In this document: piece after piece, positions 16,220-25,100 of the stretch
Numbering within the stretch: position 1 is the first letter of the stretch
Layout: every line of letters begins with the position of its first letter
Source of the DNA: Carnobacterium_B sp040274945
GTDB taxonomy: Bacteria > Bacillota > Bacilli > Lactobacillales > Carnobacteriaceae
Assembly: GCF_040274945.1 (NCBI RefSeq)
Contig: NZ_JBEMAR010000004.1
Coordinates: forward strand, 62,001 to 126,000
DNA: 64,000 bases
Reading direction: 5' to 3'
Position numbers and translations under genes: made by a program
Notes under the pieces: model-generated
The model's input: only the letters and a program-made list of their open reading frames with translations
Told to the model about the DNA's origin: nothing
Database searches by the model: none

Positions 16220-17215
16220 ATGGTAACCATAAAAGATATCGCTCATAAAGCTGGGGTAGCTAAAAGTACGGTTTCCAGGTATTTGAATGGCGGATCCGTT
16301 AGTAAAAAAACGAAAACCAAGTTAGATCAAATTGTTAGTGAAACCGGCTATACACCGAATACTTTTGCGCAAAGTTTAAAAGCGAAAAAAACAAAGATGA
16401 TAGGTACCATCATTCCTCGACTAGATTCCTTCGCAACAAATACGATATTAGCGAGTATCGATGAAGAATTAAGAAATAAAAACTATCAATTAATTATTAC
16501 AAATACAAATCAAAATGTTGAACATGAAGTTGAAAATATTTATACTTTAGCTAAACAAAAAGTAGATGGAATCATTTTATTGGCGACGGTTGTGACTCAA
16601 GCGCATAGAAAAGCAATTGCAGACGTCAATATTCCGGTTTTGCTACTGGGACAGTCTGCAGATGGATTAAATACGATCGTTCATCAAGAGTATGAAGCTG
16701 GGTTTAAAATGGGAAGTTATGCAACTAATTTAGGTCACAAAACCTTTTTGTATTTTACCGTTCTTGAAGAAGATGAGGCAGTAGGACAGTTGAGATCGAA
16801 AGGCGTTTTAGATGCGTTGAAAAGCTCTCCAGAGACGACTGTTGAAGTTGTTGAAACAAGTTTTTCCTTTTCAAAAGCTTATGAAAAAGCGATGAGTGCA
16901 TTGACAGAAACATCGGCGACGTATATTCTGTGTGCAACTGATAATATCGCGTTAGCCGTTATGAAAGCTGCGCACACATTAGGATTAACAATTCCAGAAG
17001 ACTTCTCATTGTCTGGATTTGGTGGCTATGAAGTTACATCAATCGTTACACCAACTATTACAACTGTAAAATACCCATATGAAGAATTAGGTTCAGTTTC
17101 GGTAGCGAACCTTATTGGATTAATTGAAGGTGAGGATAGCATACGTAATTTAGAATTGCCTAATGTTTTGGTAAAGAGAGAATCAACTACTTCTTATAAA
17201 AAAAGTTCGATATAA
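16220..17215 (+). CDS. scrR: Sucrose operon repressor, LacI/GalR family
   Basis: 331 residues. The N-terminal headpiece (TIKDIAHKAGVAKSTVSRYL, residues 3-22) and hinge (TPNTFAQSLKAKKT) are typical of LacI proteins, followed by a periplasmic-binding-protein-like effector domain (about 60-325). It lies between fructokinase and the sucrose PTS gene, the usual position of scrR. Candidate half-operators of the ATCGGTTAAAC / AAACCGGTTCC type sit just before scrA. Ends in a strong terminator, so scrA has its own promoter. Confidence 0.9.
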   Translation: MVTIKDIAHKAGVAKSTVSRYLNGGSVSKKTKTKLDQIVSETGYTPNTFAQSLKAKKTKMIGTIIPRLDSFATNTILASIDEELRNKNYQLIITNTNQNVEHEVENIYTLAKQKVDGIILLATVVTQAHRKAIADVNIPVLLLGQSADGLNTIVHQEYEAGFKMGSYATNLGHKTFLYFTVLEEDEAVGQLRSKGVLDALKSSPETTVEVVETSFSFSKAYEKAMSALTETSATYILCATDNIALAVMKAAHTLGLTIPEDFSLSGFGGYEVTSIVTPTITTVKYPYEELGSVSVANLIGLIEGEDSIRNLELPNVLVKRESTTSYKKSSI

Positions 17216-17241
17216 TTTTGAAATTATATCGAACTTTTTTT
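17199..17241 (+). terminator. Terminator of scrK-scrR
   Basis: AAAAAGTTCGATATAATTT and AAATTATATCGAACTTTTTTT pair perfectly around a two-base centre, overlapping the scrR stop. Confidence 0.88.
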
Positions 17242-17251
17242 GATTTTTATA

Positions 17252-17365
17252 TCGGTAAGATACATTTTATTTAACCGATATGGTAGTCAAAGTATTCTTA
17301 TGCGCTATAAGGTGAATTTCATTAAGCTCATACGGTAGTCATAGGATTTTTATATACATTAAGCT
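17252..17365 (+). promoter_or_regulatory. scrA upstream region with inverted and direct repeats
   Basis: TATCGGT (17250-17256) and ACCGATA (17274-17280), part of the longer ATATCGGT/ACCGATAT, form an inverted repeat 17 bases apart. Two copies of GGTAGTCAnAGnATTnTTAT (17282-17301 and 17334-17353) are each followed by CATTAAGCT (17320-17328 and 17357-17365). The function is unknown; a regulator site or a duplicated promoter segment is possible. Within the repeat, TAAG-N14-ACCGATAT also looks like the sigma-D pattern seen elsewhere in the window. Confidence 0.5.
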
Positions 17366-17377
17366 AGACAGAACAAA

Positions 17378-17412
17378 TGAAATCGGTTAAACTAAAAATA
17401 GAAACCGGTTCC
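17378..17412 (+). promoter_or_regulatory. Candidate ScrR operators / cre-like site before scrA
   Basis: TGAAATCGGTTAAA (17378-17391) matches cre with one mismatch, and AAACCGGTTCC (17402-17412) has the CCGG-centred palindrome typical of LacI-family sugar repressors. They lie directly before the scrA ribosome binding site AAAGGAGGAA (17420-17429), as expected for ScrR repression and possibly CcpA control. Confidence 0.6.
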
Positions 17413-17435
17413 AAAAATGAAAAGGAGGAAAAGTC

Positions 17436-18839
17436 ATGTCGAATAATAAAAAAATAGCAAAAGAAGTTATTGCAGCAGTTGGTGGAAAAGAAAATATTCG
17501 TTCTGTAGCTCATTGTGCAACTAGATTAAGGATTATGGTAAACGATGAAAATAGAATAGATAAGAACAAAGTAGAAGGCATTGAAAAAGTAAAAGGAGCA
17601 TTTTACAATTCTGGACAATTTCAAATCATTTTTGGAACCGGTACCGTTAATAAAATATATGAAGAAGTTGTTGGTTTAGGTGTCAATGAAGGATCAACTG
17701 GTGAAATGAAACAGGAAGCAAAAAAACAAGGTAATGCCTTCCAACGTGTCATTCGTACATTTGGTGATGTGTTTGTTCCTATTATTCCCGTATTAGTTGC
17801 TACAGGGTTATTTATGGGATTACGTGGATTATTAACACAAGAACAAGTTTTAGCTGTCTTTGGAATGGTACCAACTGATATTAGCCCTAATTTCTTATTA
17901 TATACTCAAGTGTTAACGGATACAGCTTTTGCTTTTTTACCAGCTTTAGTTGCTTGGTCTTCATTTAAAGTTTTTGGCGGATCACCCATCATTGGAATTG
18001 TCTTAGGATTAATGTTGGTTAATCCAGCTCTTCCAAATGCCTATGAAGTAGCGGGTGGGACAGCAGATCCAATCACCATGTTTGGTTTCATTCCAGTTGT
18101 TGGCTATCAAGGAACCGTACTACCAGCCTTTATTGCTGGTTTTGTAGGAGCAAAAGTAGAAAGATGGATCCGCAAACGGGTACCAGAAACGCTTGATATT
18201 CTCTTAACACCATTCACAACATTATTGATCATGAGTATTTTGTCATTATTTATTATCGGACCAATTTTTCACTCTTTAGAAGAGGTTGTATTAAATGCAA
18301 CTATTTGGGTATTAGGATTGCCATTTGGGTTAGCTGGGTTAGTTATAGGAGCGGTAAATCAACTGATCGTTGTGACAGGGATTCATCATCTCTTCAATTT
18401 CTTGGAGATTCAATTGCTAGCCAATACTGGTGTGAACCCATATAACGGAATTATTACAGCCAGTGTTGCAGCACAAGGCGGAGCTTCATTAGCTGTAGCT
18501 ATGAAAACAAAATCTAAAAAATTAAAAGCATTAGCCTATCCGTCTACCTTATCTGCTTTTTTAGGTATTACTGAACCGGCAGTGTTTGGAGTGAATTTGC
18601 GATACGTTAAACCGTTTGTCTTTGCATTAGTTGGTGGAGGAATCGGTGGTTTCTTCGGTGATCTAGTTGGATTGGAAGCAACTGGTATGTCTGTAACGGT
18701 TATTCCAGGAACATTACTTTATTTGAATGACCAAATCCTTCTCTATGTTTTGACGAATGTTATCGCGATTGCAGTAGCATTTACACTAACTTATTTATTT
18801 GGTTACAGTGATAAAATGAGAGAAGAAATAGAAGGTTGA
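17436..18839 (+). CDS. scrA: Sucrose-specific PTS EIIBC
   Basis: 467 residues. The N-terminal IIB domain (1-85) has the phosphorylated cysteine in SVAHCATRLRIMV. The IIC domain (about 105-460) has around ten hydrophobic segments with the family texts PIIGIVLGLMLVNPALPNAY and GITEPAVFGVNLRYVKPF. There is no IIA domain, so a glucose-type IIA from another protein must donate phosphate. It imports sucrose as sucrose-6-phosphate. It is followed after 4 bases by scrB, which hydrolyses the product. A trehalose PTS would be the main alternative, but the GH32 neighbour settles it. Confidence 0.94.
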   Translation: MSNNKKIAKEVIAAVGGKENIRSVAHCATRLRIMVNDENRIDKNKVEGIEKVKGAFYNSGQFQIIFGTGTVNKIYEEVVGLGVNEGSTGEMKQEAKKQGNAFQRVIRTFGDVFVPIIPVLVATGLFMGLRGLLTQEQVLAVFGMVPTDISPNFLLYTQVLTDTAFAFLPALVAWSSFKVFGGSPIIGIVLGLMLVNPALPNAYEVAGGTADPITMFGFIPVVGYQGTVLPAFIAGFVGAKVERWIRKRVPETLDILLTPFTTLLIMSILSLFIIGPIFHSLEEVVLNATIWVLGLPFGLAGLVIGAVNQLIVVTGIHHLFNFLEIQLLANTGVNPYNGIITASVAAQGGASLAVAMKTKSKKLKALAYPSTLSAFLGITEPAVFGVNLRYVKPFVFALVGGGIGGFFGDLVGLEATGMSVTVIPGTLLYLNDQILLYVLTNVIAIAVAFTLTYLFGYSDKMREEIEG

Positions 18840-18843
18840 AAGG

Positions 18844-20265
18844 ATGTATAGCTTTATGGAACAAATCGATAAAATCCATGACTATGAGTTAGGCTATCAT
18901 ATTACGCCACCTAAAGGACTTCTAAATGATCCAAACGGACTCGTTTACTATAAAGGTGTTTATCATGTCTTCTATCAATGGAATCAAACGGATACAACAC
19001 ATCAGTCAAAAAGTTGGGGGCATATGACAACGAAAGATTTTATTCGTTGGGAAACTCATCAGCCAGCATTGGAACCTATTGATTGGTATGATAAAGACGG
19101 ATGTTACTCTGGAAGTGCCATCGCCTTTGAAGGGAAATTGTATTTATTCTACACTGGAAATGTTAGAGATGCGAATGGGGAACGCAAAAGTTATCAATGC
19201 TTAGCTGTGTCAGAAGATGGTATCCATTTTGAGAAAAAAGGCCCGGTTTTAGAGCACCCAATAAAAGGTTACACTGCACATGTTAGAGATCCAAAAGTTT
19301 GGCAAGGAAAAGACGGCAATTGGTGGATGATCTTAGGAGCACAAAAAGAAGAAACCTTAACGGGTGATGCATTAATGTATCAGTCTACTAATTTAATTGA
19401 CTGGTCCTTAACTGGATCGTTGATGGATGAACCTCTCTCGTTAGGGTATATGTGGGAATGTCCGGATGTCTTGAGATTTGATGACAAAGATGTATTTGCA
19501 TTTTCTCCCCAAGGCTTAACAGCAGAGGGGGAAAAATACAATAATATCTATCAATCTGGTTATTTTACAGGTGAATTGTGTTATAATGGTAAATTTATAA
19601 AGGATGAGCAACCGTTTAAGGAACTAGATCATGGCTTTGAATTTTATGCGCCACAAACCTTTAATGATGACGCTGGACGTACGATTTTATACGGTTGGGT
19701 CGGAGTGATGGAGCCTGAAGTAGAAGCAGCTGTACCTACTAGAAAGAATGGCTGGTTGCATGCATTATCGATCCCACGAGAGGTAAAGTATAAGAGTGGG
19801 GAACTTATCCAATACCCTATTGCTGAAACAACTCATTTAAGAGAAATAAATCCTGTAACTATCAAAAGTATGCAAGATGAAAGGTTTACGTTAACGTCAC
19901 TCCAACAAGACATTCTTATTGAATGGTATTCAGCAGCAACAGATTTTGTCATTCATTTAAGAAATGAAATTGAAATCAATTATCAAGCAGTAAACAAAAA
20001 ATTAACGGTAGTACGAACCAATTGGCTGACAAATAATAAAGAAAAACGAACAACTTTTTTAAAGCAGGATTTGATGGAATTACGGTTATTGATTGAAAGT
20101 TCAATGATAGAGATGTTTTTAAATAAAGGTGAAGAAGTATTCACGTTAAGATATTTTACAGATGAAACGAATCATGTGTTTAGTTTTAAGTACCTAAATG
20201 CAAAAATAGAAAAGACGATTACTGAGTACGCTCTTCGTTCATTTATAGTAGAGAATAGAAGTTGA
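18844..20265 (+). CDS. scrB: Sucrose-6-phosphate hydrolase, GH32
   Basis: 473 residues. It cleaves sucrose-6-phosphate into glucose-6-phosphate and fructose. The GH32 triad is in place: nucleophile Asp29 in GLLNDPNG, Asp149 in VRDPKVW and acid/base Glu205 in WECPDV. A C-terminal beta-sandwich follows from about residue 330. No signal peptide, as expected for a cytoplasmic PTS partner enzyme. It starts 4 bases after the scrA stop and is probably translationally coupled; an in-frame ATG 12 bases later is possible. Confidence 0.96.
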   Translation: MYSFMEQIDKIHDYELGYHITPPKGLLNDPNGLVYYKGVYHVFYQWNQTDTTHQSKSWGHMTTKDFIRWETHQPALEPIDWYDKDGCYSGSAIAFEGKLYLFYTGNVRDANGERKSYQCLAVSEDGIHFEKKGPVLEHPIKGYTAHVRDPKVWQGKDGNWWMILGAQKEETLTGDALMYQSTNLIDWSLTGSLMDEPLSLGYMWECPDVLRFDDKDVFAFSPQGLTAEGEKYNNIYQSGYFTGELCYNGKFIKDEQPFKELDHGFEFYAPQTFNDDAGRTILYGWVGVMEPEVEAAVPTRKNGWLHALSIPREVKYKSGELIQYPIAETTHLREINPVTIKSMQDERFTLTSLQQDILIEWYSAATDFVIHLRNEIEINYQAVNKKLTVVRTNWLTNNKEKRTTFLKQDLMELRLLIESSMIEMFLNKGEEVFTLRYFTDETNHVFSFKYLNAKIEKTITEYALRSFIVENRS

Positions 20266-20269
20266 ATAC

Positions 20270-20309
20270 AAAAAAATCACTCAAAGGAAACTTCTTTGAG
20301 TGGTTTTTT
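20270..20309 (+). terminator. Terminator of scrA-scrB
   Basis: CACTCAAAG and CTTTGAGTG pair perfectly, flanked by A-run and T-run. Confidence 0.9.
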
Positions 20310-20388
20310 GTAGAATAAAGTGATTTATTATTTATTTAACACGAATTCAGTTACAATAATAAGAGGATAAGTTAAAGGGGGAAATCAA

Positions 20389-21048
20389 ATGGCACTATAC
20401 AAACGTCTGCCTAAACATATTGGCATTATACCAGATGGCAATAGACGATGGGCTCAAGAAAATGGGTTTAAAAAACAAGAAGGCTATAAATTTGGTATAG
20501 AACCTGGATTGGAATTGTATCATCTTTGTTTAGAATTAGGCATCGAAGAAATGACTTTTTATGGTTTTACTGTAGACAATACCAAACGACCAGCTGAACA
20601 AACTAAAGCTTTCCAAAAGGCTTGCGTAGATGCGGTCAACAAACTGAAAGACAGAGATGCAGATTTATTGGTTGTTGGAAATACTAATTCCCCACTATTT
20701 CCAAAAGAGTTGCTCCCTTATACTAAACGGACTAAATTCGGAAAAGGATTAATGAAAATCAACTTTTTAGTGAATTACGGTTGGAATTGGGATTTAAACT
20801 ATGGCATAAAACAAAGCGATTTTGATCCTAAGCAAGATTTCACAAAAAATATTGCATCTTCAGATATCTCAAGAATGGATCTTATTATACGATGGGGCGG
20901 CAGAAGAAGGTTAAGCGGCTTCTTACCGATCCAATCGATCTACTCTGATTTTTATGTAGCTGAAGAAATGTGGCCGGATTACAATCTCGATCAAGTACAT
21001 GCAGCATTGCAATGGTATCAAGACCAAGATATTACATTAGGTGGATAA
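20389..21048 (+). CDS. Divergent cis-prenyltransferase (UppS family paralogue)
   Basis: 219 residues. The start KHIGIIPDGNRRWAQENGF is the conserved diphosphate-binding region of undecaprenyl diphosphate synthases, with its essential aspartate. Later blocks deviate: the usual FSTENW-RP reads GFTVDNTKRP, the usual RTGGEQR-SNF reads RWGGRRRLSGF, and the conserved glutamate after it is replaced by aspartate (IYSDFYV). The protein is about 30 residues shorter than housekeeping UppS. It is probably a paralogue with another chain length or acceptor, since an essential uppS is normally beside cdsA, absent here. No linked isoprenoid gene; it is alone between terminators. Confidence 0.82.
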   Translation: MALYKRLPKHIGIIPDGNRRWAQENGFKKQEGYKFGIEPGLELYHLCLELGIEEMTFYGFTVDNTKRPAEQTKAFQKACVDAVNKLKDRDADLLVVGNTNSPLFPKELLPYTKRTKFGKGLMKINFLVNYGWNWDLNYGIKQSDFDPKQDFTKNIASSDISRMDLIIRWGGRRRLSGFLPIQSIYSDFYVAEEMWPDYNLDQVHAALQWYQDQDITLGG

Positions 21049-21065
21049 AAAGTTGAAAGTAAATT

Positions 21066-21106
21066 AAAATAAGATAGCCCTTATCAATTGGGTTATCTTA
21101 TTTTTT
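21066..21106 (+). terminator. Terminator of the cis-prenyltransferase gene
   Basis: AAAATAAGATA-CCC and GGG-TATCTTATTTTTT form a long stem with T-run. Confidence 0.88.
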
Positions 21107-21138
21107 GAGAATAAATTAAATTAAGGAGTAATAATTTC

Positions 21139-21933
21139 ATGTATCTTGCAGATTACCATCACCACACGGATAACTCATTTGATTCTCAAGCATTAATGAA
21201 TGAAGTGTGTGAACAAGCTATAAAAATGGGATTGGATGAAATTTGTTTTACTGAGCATTTTTCTGTAAATCCAAAAGCCCCAACGTATGGTCATATGAAT
21301 TTTAACCGCTATTTTTCTCAAATAACAGAGTGTCGTGAATCATTCGGGAACGAATTAGTGATTAAGGCTGGAATCGAATTATGCGAACCGCATTTGATGA
21401 AAGAAGAATACACAGAAGCGCTAGTTTACTTGGAACTCGATTTTATTATGGGTTCAGTTCATAATATCAAAGAAGAAAAATTACGCACATTCATGGTAAA
21501 TAAAACAAAGGAAGAAATCTATCAACAATATTTCGAAGAAGTTTATACAATGGTTGCTGAAGCTGATATTGATGTGATTGCACATTTAGACTTAATTAAG
21601 CGTTATGCAGTAGAGTCAGTAGGTAATTATGATTTCATAACCTACAAACCTATTATAGAAAAAATAGTACGCAAAGCAATTGAACGTGGTATTGGGATTG
21701 AAATCAACACATCTGGATTAGCAAAAAAAGCATTAAATGAAACCTTACCTTCAATAGAAGTTTTACGGTTGTATCATTCAGTAGGAGGCACAATTTTAAC
21801 AATAGGCTCTGATTCACATTTCTCAGAAACAGTAGGGTCAAATCAAGAAATAGCTATTGAGATGGCAAAAGAAGTTGGATTTGATGGGATAACTGTATTT
21901 AAAAAAAGAATTCCGAGTAAAATTTATTTCTAG
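21139..21933 (+). CDS. PHP-domain phosphatase, histidinol-phosphatase (HisK/HisJ) family
   Basis: 264 residues. The metal-binding motifs of the PHP fold are complete: DYHHHTDNS (5-13), CFTEHFS, GIELCEPH, MGSVHN, IAHLDL and IGSDSHF. Histidinol-phosphate phosphatase of the Bacillus HisJ type is the nearest named activity. No other histidine-biosynthesis gene is near, so a different phosphomonoester substrate is equally likely. Single-gene unit with AAGGAG at 21123-21128 and its own terminator. Confidence 0.85.
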   Translation: MYLADYHHHTDNSFDSQALMNEVCEQAIKMGLDEICFTEHFSVNPKAPTYGHMNFNRYFSQITECRESFGNELVIKAGIELCEPHLMKEEYTEALVYLELDFIMGSVHNIKEEKLRTFMVNKTKEEIYQQYFEEVYTMVAEADIDVIAHLDLIKRYAVESVGNYDFITYKPIIEKIVRKAIERGIGIEINTSGLAKKALNETLPSIEVLRLYHSVGGTILTIGSDSHFSETVGSNQEIAIEMAKEVGFDGITVFKKRIPSKIYF

Positions 21934-21940
21934 TAGGTAT

Positions 21941-21979
21941 AAAAAGAGAAAATACCCTTAATGGGTATTTTCTCTTTTT
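21941..21979 (+). terminator. Terminator of the PHP phosphatase gene
   Basis: AAAAAGAGAAAATACCC and GGGTATTTTCTCTTTTT pair perfectly around five bases. Confidence 0.92.
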
Positions 21980-22046
21980 ATTTTTAAAATATAGCGCTAA
22001 CATCTTGTAATATTCCGTTTTTAAATGTATACTTGTTTTATGCAAA

Positions 22047-22064
22047 AGACTAGACAATTAGTCT
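22047..22064 (+). promoter_or_regulatory. Candidate GntR-regulator operator before the first GH1 gene
   Basis: AGACTA-GACAAT-TAGTCT is a perfect inverted repeat. The core AAGACTAG recurs before the PTS IIC gene (23565) and, in an 18-base palindrome, before the gntR gene (25101), which suggests one shared regulator. A cre-like half, GCGCTAACA, lies at 21994-22002. Confidence 0.65.
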
Positions 22065-22098
22065 GGTTGTGAAGATAAAAAAAGGAGTGTTTAATATA

Positions 22099-23490
22099 AT
22101 GAAGTATGAATTTCCAGAAGGATTCTGGTGGGGATCTGCAGCTAGTGGACCACAAACAGAAGGCGTTTTTGAAGGCGATAACAAAGGGGATAATATTTGG
22201 GATCATTGGTACCGTGAAGAACCAGAAAAATTCTTTAACCAAGTAGGACCAGAGAAAACTTCTTACTTTTATGAAAAATATAAAGAAGATATTCAATTAA
22301 TGAAAGAAACAGGACATACAACATTTAGAACTTCTATTCAATGGAGCCGTTTAATTCCGAATGGCACAGGAGAAGTCAATCAAAAAGCTGTTGAATTTTA
22401 TAATGATGTGATCAATGAATTGCTTGCAAATGATATTGAACCATTTATTAACTTATACCACTTTGATATGCCTATGAAATTGCAAGAAAAAGGTGGTTGG
22501 GTAAACAGAGAAACAGTGGACGCTTATGTAGAATTTGCTGAAAAATGTTTCGAATTATTTGGTGATCGAGTTAAAAAATGGTTTACACATAATGAACCTA
22601 TCGTACCGGTTGAAGGTGGATACTTATACCAATTCCATTATCCAAATGAAGTGAATATGAAAAAAGCTGTTCAAGTTGCTTATCATGAAGTGCTTTCAAG
22701 TGCTAAAGCGATTAAAGTTTATCATGAAATGAACTTAGGTGGTGAAATCGGAATTATTCTGAACTTGACACCTAGTTATCCAAGAGATGAATCCAATCCT
22801 GAAGATGTAAAAGCAGCACAACTTGCTGATGCATTCTTTAATCGTTCATTCTTAGATCCTTCAGTTAAAGGGGAATTTCCAACAGATTTAGTTGAATTGT
22901 TGAAAGAAATCGATCATTTACCAGTTATCGAAGAAGGCGATTTAGAAACAATCAAAAATAATACAGTCGATTTGTTAGGCGTTAACTACTACCAACCTCG
23001 TCGAATCAAAGCGAAAGAATCATCAGAAAAACTTGCTGATGGTCCTATGCCGGATGATTATTTTGACAACTACATCAAACCTGATCGTAAAATGAATCCA
23101 TACCGTGGATGGGAGATTTACGAAAAAGGGGTTTATGATATTTTAACAAACCTAAGAGAAAACTACGGCAATATTCGTTGCTACATCTCTGAAAATGGAA
23201 TGGGTGTAGAAGGTGAAGAATCATATATAAATCCTGATGGAAGTATAGAAGATGATTACCGTATCGAGTTTGTAAAAGATCATCTAACATTTATGCATCA
23301 AGCGATTCAAGAAGGCAGCAATGTACTGGGTTACCATATGTGGACATGTATGGATAACTGGTCATGGACAAATGCTTATAAAAACCGCTATGGGTTTATA
23401 GCCGTTGATATTGAAAATGAAGGCAAAAGAACGGTTAAGAAAAGTGGACGTTGGTTTAAAGAAGTATCCGACGCTAATGGTTTTGACTAA
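22099..23490 (+). CDS. 6-phospho-beta-glucosidase, GH1
   Basis: 463 residues from the ATG preceded by AAAGGAG (22081-22087); an upstream in-frame ATG at 22069 has no ribosome binding site. N-terminal FPEGFWWGSAASGPQTEG is the GH1 signature. Acid/base glutamate is in FTHNEPIV (about 165) and nucleophile glutamate in YISENGMG (about 363). The enzyme hydrolyses phosphorylated beta-glucosides in the cytoplasm. The next gene is a cellobiose-type PTS IIC with a matching operator motif. A second, different GH1 enzyme is at 29586. Confidence 0.94.
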   Translation: MKYEFPEGFWWGSAASGPQTEGVFEGDNKGDNIWDHWYREEPEKFFNQVGPEKTSYFYEKYKEDIQLMKETGHTTFRTSIQWSRLIPNGTGEVNQKAVEFYNDVINELLANDIEPFINLYHFDMPMKLQEKGGWVNRETVDAYVEFAEKCFELFGDRVKKWFTHNEPIVPVEGGYLYQFHYPNEVNMKKAVQVAYHEVLSSAKAIKVYHEMNLGGEIGIILNLTPSYPRDESNPEDVKAAQLADAFFNRSFLDPSVKGEFPTDLVELLKEIDHLPVIEEGDLETIKNNTVDLLGVNYYQPRRIKAKESSEKLADGPMPDDYFDNYIKPDRKMNPYRGWEIYEKGVYDILTNLRENYGNIRCYISENGMGVEGEESYINPDGSIEDDYRIEFVKDHLTFMHQAIQEGSNVLGYHMWTCMDNWSWTNAYKNRYGFIAVDIENEGKRTVKKSGRWFKEVSDANGFD

Positions 23491-23500
23491 TTAACTGATA

Positions 23501-23538
23501 AAAAAAGCGTAATTTCCTTTTGGGAATTACGCTTTTTT
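23501..23538 (+). terminator. Terminator of the first GH1 gene
   Basis: AAAAAAGCGTAATT-CC and GG-AATTACGCTTTTTT form a stable stem with T-run. Confidence 0.9.
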
Positions 23539-23562
23539 AAATAAGTTCAGTTTTTTTAAATA

Positions 23563-23616
23563 AAAGACTAGACATATAAAATTAAAAGTGATATTATTCA
23601 TATGTAATCGATTTCA
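23563..23616 (+). promoter_or_regulatory. Regulatory region of the PTS IIC gene: GntR-type half-site and consensus cre
   Basis: AAAGACTAGAC (23564-23574) repeats the motif of 22047 and 25101. TGTAATCGATTTCA (23603-23616) fits the cre consensus TGWAANCGNTNWCA at every position, so CcpA-mediated catabolite repression is likely. About 100 bases separate the cre from the start codon. Confidence 0.72.
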
Positions 23617-23718
23617 AGTAATTGATGAAAACTAAAAAGAGGCCTATTTTTAGTTTGTTATACAAAGTGTTACGTATTTATTTTACTTAGAAAATAAGAA
23701 CAGAAAAGAGGAATACCA

Positions 23719-24999
23719 GTGAATGGATTTATAGATATGCTTGGTGAAAAATTACTTCCTATTGCCGGAAAATTAGGTGAAAATCGTTACCTTAAAGTTT
23801 TACGTGACGCATTCATGCTTGCTTTTCCAATTACCATGTTTGGTTCGATTGTAGTTGTATTAAATAACTTGCCATTTTTCAGTGATGCTACAAAAGGTAA
23901 TTTAGGGAACTTGTTCGGTAATGGACAAAATGCTACAATGTCGATTATGACCATTTTTGTTACGTTTGGTATCGGATTTTATTTAAGTAAATCATATGAT
24001 GTCGAAGGTATCTTCGGTGGAGCAGTATCATTAGCTTCTTACTTGATTTTGACACCGTTCTCAATGTTAACTGAATCAGGAGAAGCAGTACCTGGTGTGT
24101 TAGCTCTAGACCGTCTTGGTGCAAAAGGAATGTTTATCGGTATGATCGCAGCATTTATTGCAGCTGAGATATATACACGTGTTGTAAAAAAAGGTATTGT
24201 TATTAAAATGCCCGATGGTGTTCCACCGGCAGTTGCAAATTCATTTGCAGCCTTATTACCTGCTATTATTACTTTAACAACTTTCTTATTGCTTAATGCA
24301 GCAGTTATTGGATTCTTCGAAACAAACTTACATGATGTTGTTTATACAGCTATTCAACAGCCTTTAACAGCTCTTGGTAGTGGATTACCAGCTACATTGA
24401 TCGCAGTATTCTTTGTTCAATTCCTATGGTTCTTTGGATTACATGGTCAAATTATTGTTAACTCAGTAATGGACCCAATCTGGAACACATTAGCTTTAGA
24501 AAACCTTGATGCTTATAAAGCTGGAGAAGCTTTACCACATATCGTAACTAAACCATTTATGGAAATTTACACTGTTGGTATGGGTGGATCTGGTAGTACA
24601 TTAATCGTTGTGTTATTGTTAGCCTTCATTATGAAGAGTAAACAAAATAAAGAAATCGGTCGCTTAGCTTTAGGACCTGCAATCTTTAACGTTAATGAAC
24701 CATTGATTTTTGGAATGCCGTTAGTATTAAATGCTTCTATCTTTATTCCTTGGATTCTTGCTCCATTGGTAACAACAGCATTCAACTATGCTATGATGTC
24801 TACAGGAATATTCCCGATACCAACAGGGGTTACAGTACCATGGACAATCCCAGTTGTTATTAACGGAATCATGGCGACAAGTTCAGTAATGGGTGGAGTA
24901 CTTCAAGTTATTGATATGGCTCTTATCGGATTGATTTGGTTCCCATTCCTTAAACTAGTTGACAAAGTAAATCTAAACACTGTTTCTATGGCTGATTAA
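23719..24999 (+). CDS. PTS lactose/cellobiose-family EIIC
   Basis: 426 residues, GTG start with AGAGGA at 23706-23711. About ten hydrophobic segments and the family text KMPDGVPPAVANSFAALLPA plus FNVNEPLIFGMPLVLNASIF identify a cellobiose/diacetylchitobiose-type IIC membrane channel. It lacks IIA and IIB domains; the only IIB and IIA of this family in the window are at 28780 and 29129, about 3.8 kb downstream past two regulators. With the flanking GH1 enzymes, cellobiose or another beta-glucoside is the probable substrate. Confidence 0.92.
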   Translation: MNGFIDMLGEKLLPIAGKLGENRYLKVLRDAFMLAFPITMFGSIVVVLNNLPFFSDATKGNLGNLFGNGQNATMSIMTIFVTFGIGFYLSKSYDVEGIFGGAVSLASYLILTPFSMLTESGEAVPGVLALDRLGAKGMFIGMIAAFIAAEIYTRVVKKGIVIKMPDGVPPAVANSFAALLPAIITLTTFLLLNAAVIGFFETNLHDVVYTAIQQPLTALGSGLPATLIAVFFVQFLWFFGLHGQIIVNSVMDPIWNTLALENLDAYKAGEALPHIVTKPFMEIYTVGMGGSGSTLIVVLLLAFIMKSKQNKEIGRLALGPAIFNVNEPLIFGMPLVLNASIFIPWILAPLVTTAFNYAMMSTGIFPIPTGVTVPWTIPVVINGIMATSSVMGGVLQVIDMALIGLIWFPFLKLVDKVNLNTVSMAD

Positions 25000-25030
25000 T
25001 AATAGACAAAAAGGCATAAAACAACGAATA

Positions 25031-25066
25031 AAAAGAACTTGCCTCTTTAGGCAGGTTCTTTTTTTA
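25031..25066 (+). terminator. Terminator of the PTS IIC gene
   Basis: AAAAGAAC-TGCCT and AGGCA-GTTCTTTTTTT pair around CTTT with a T-run. Confidence 0.9.
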
Positions 25067-25100
25067 GTATAAATTTTGAGGGGAAACAATCCTTTTTTAT

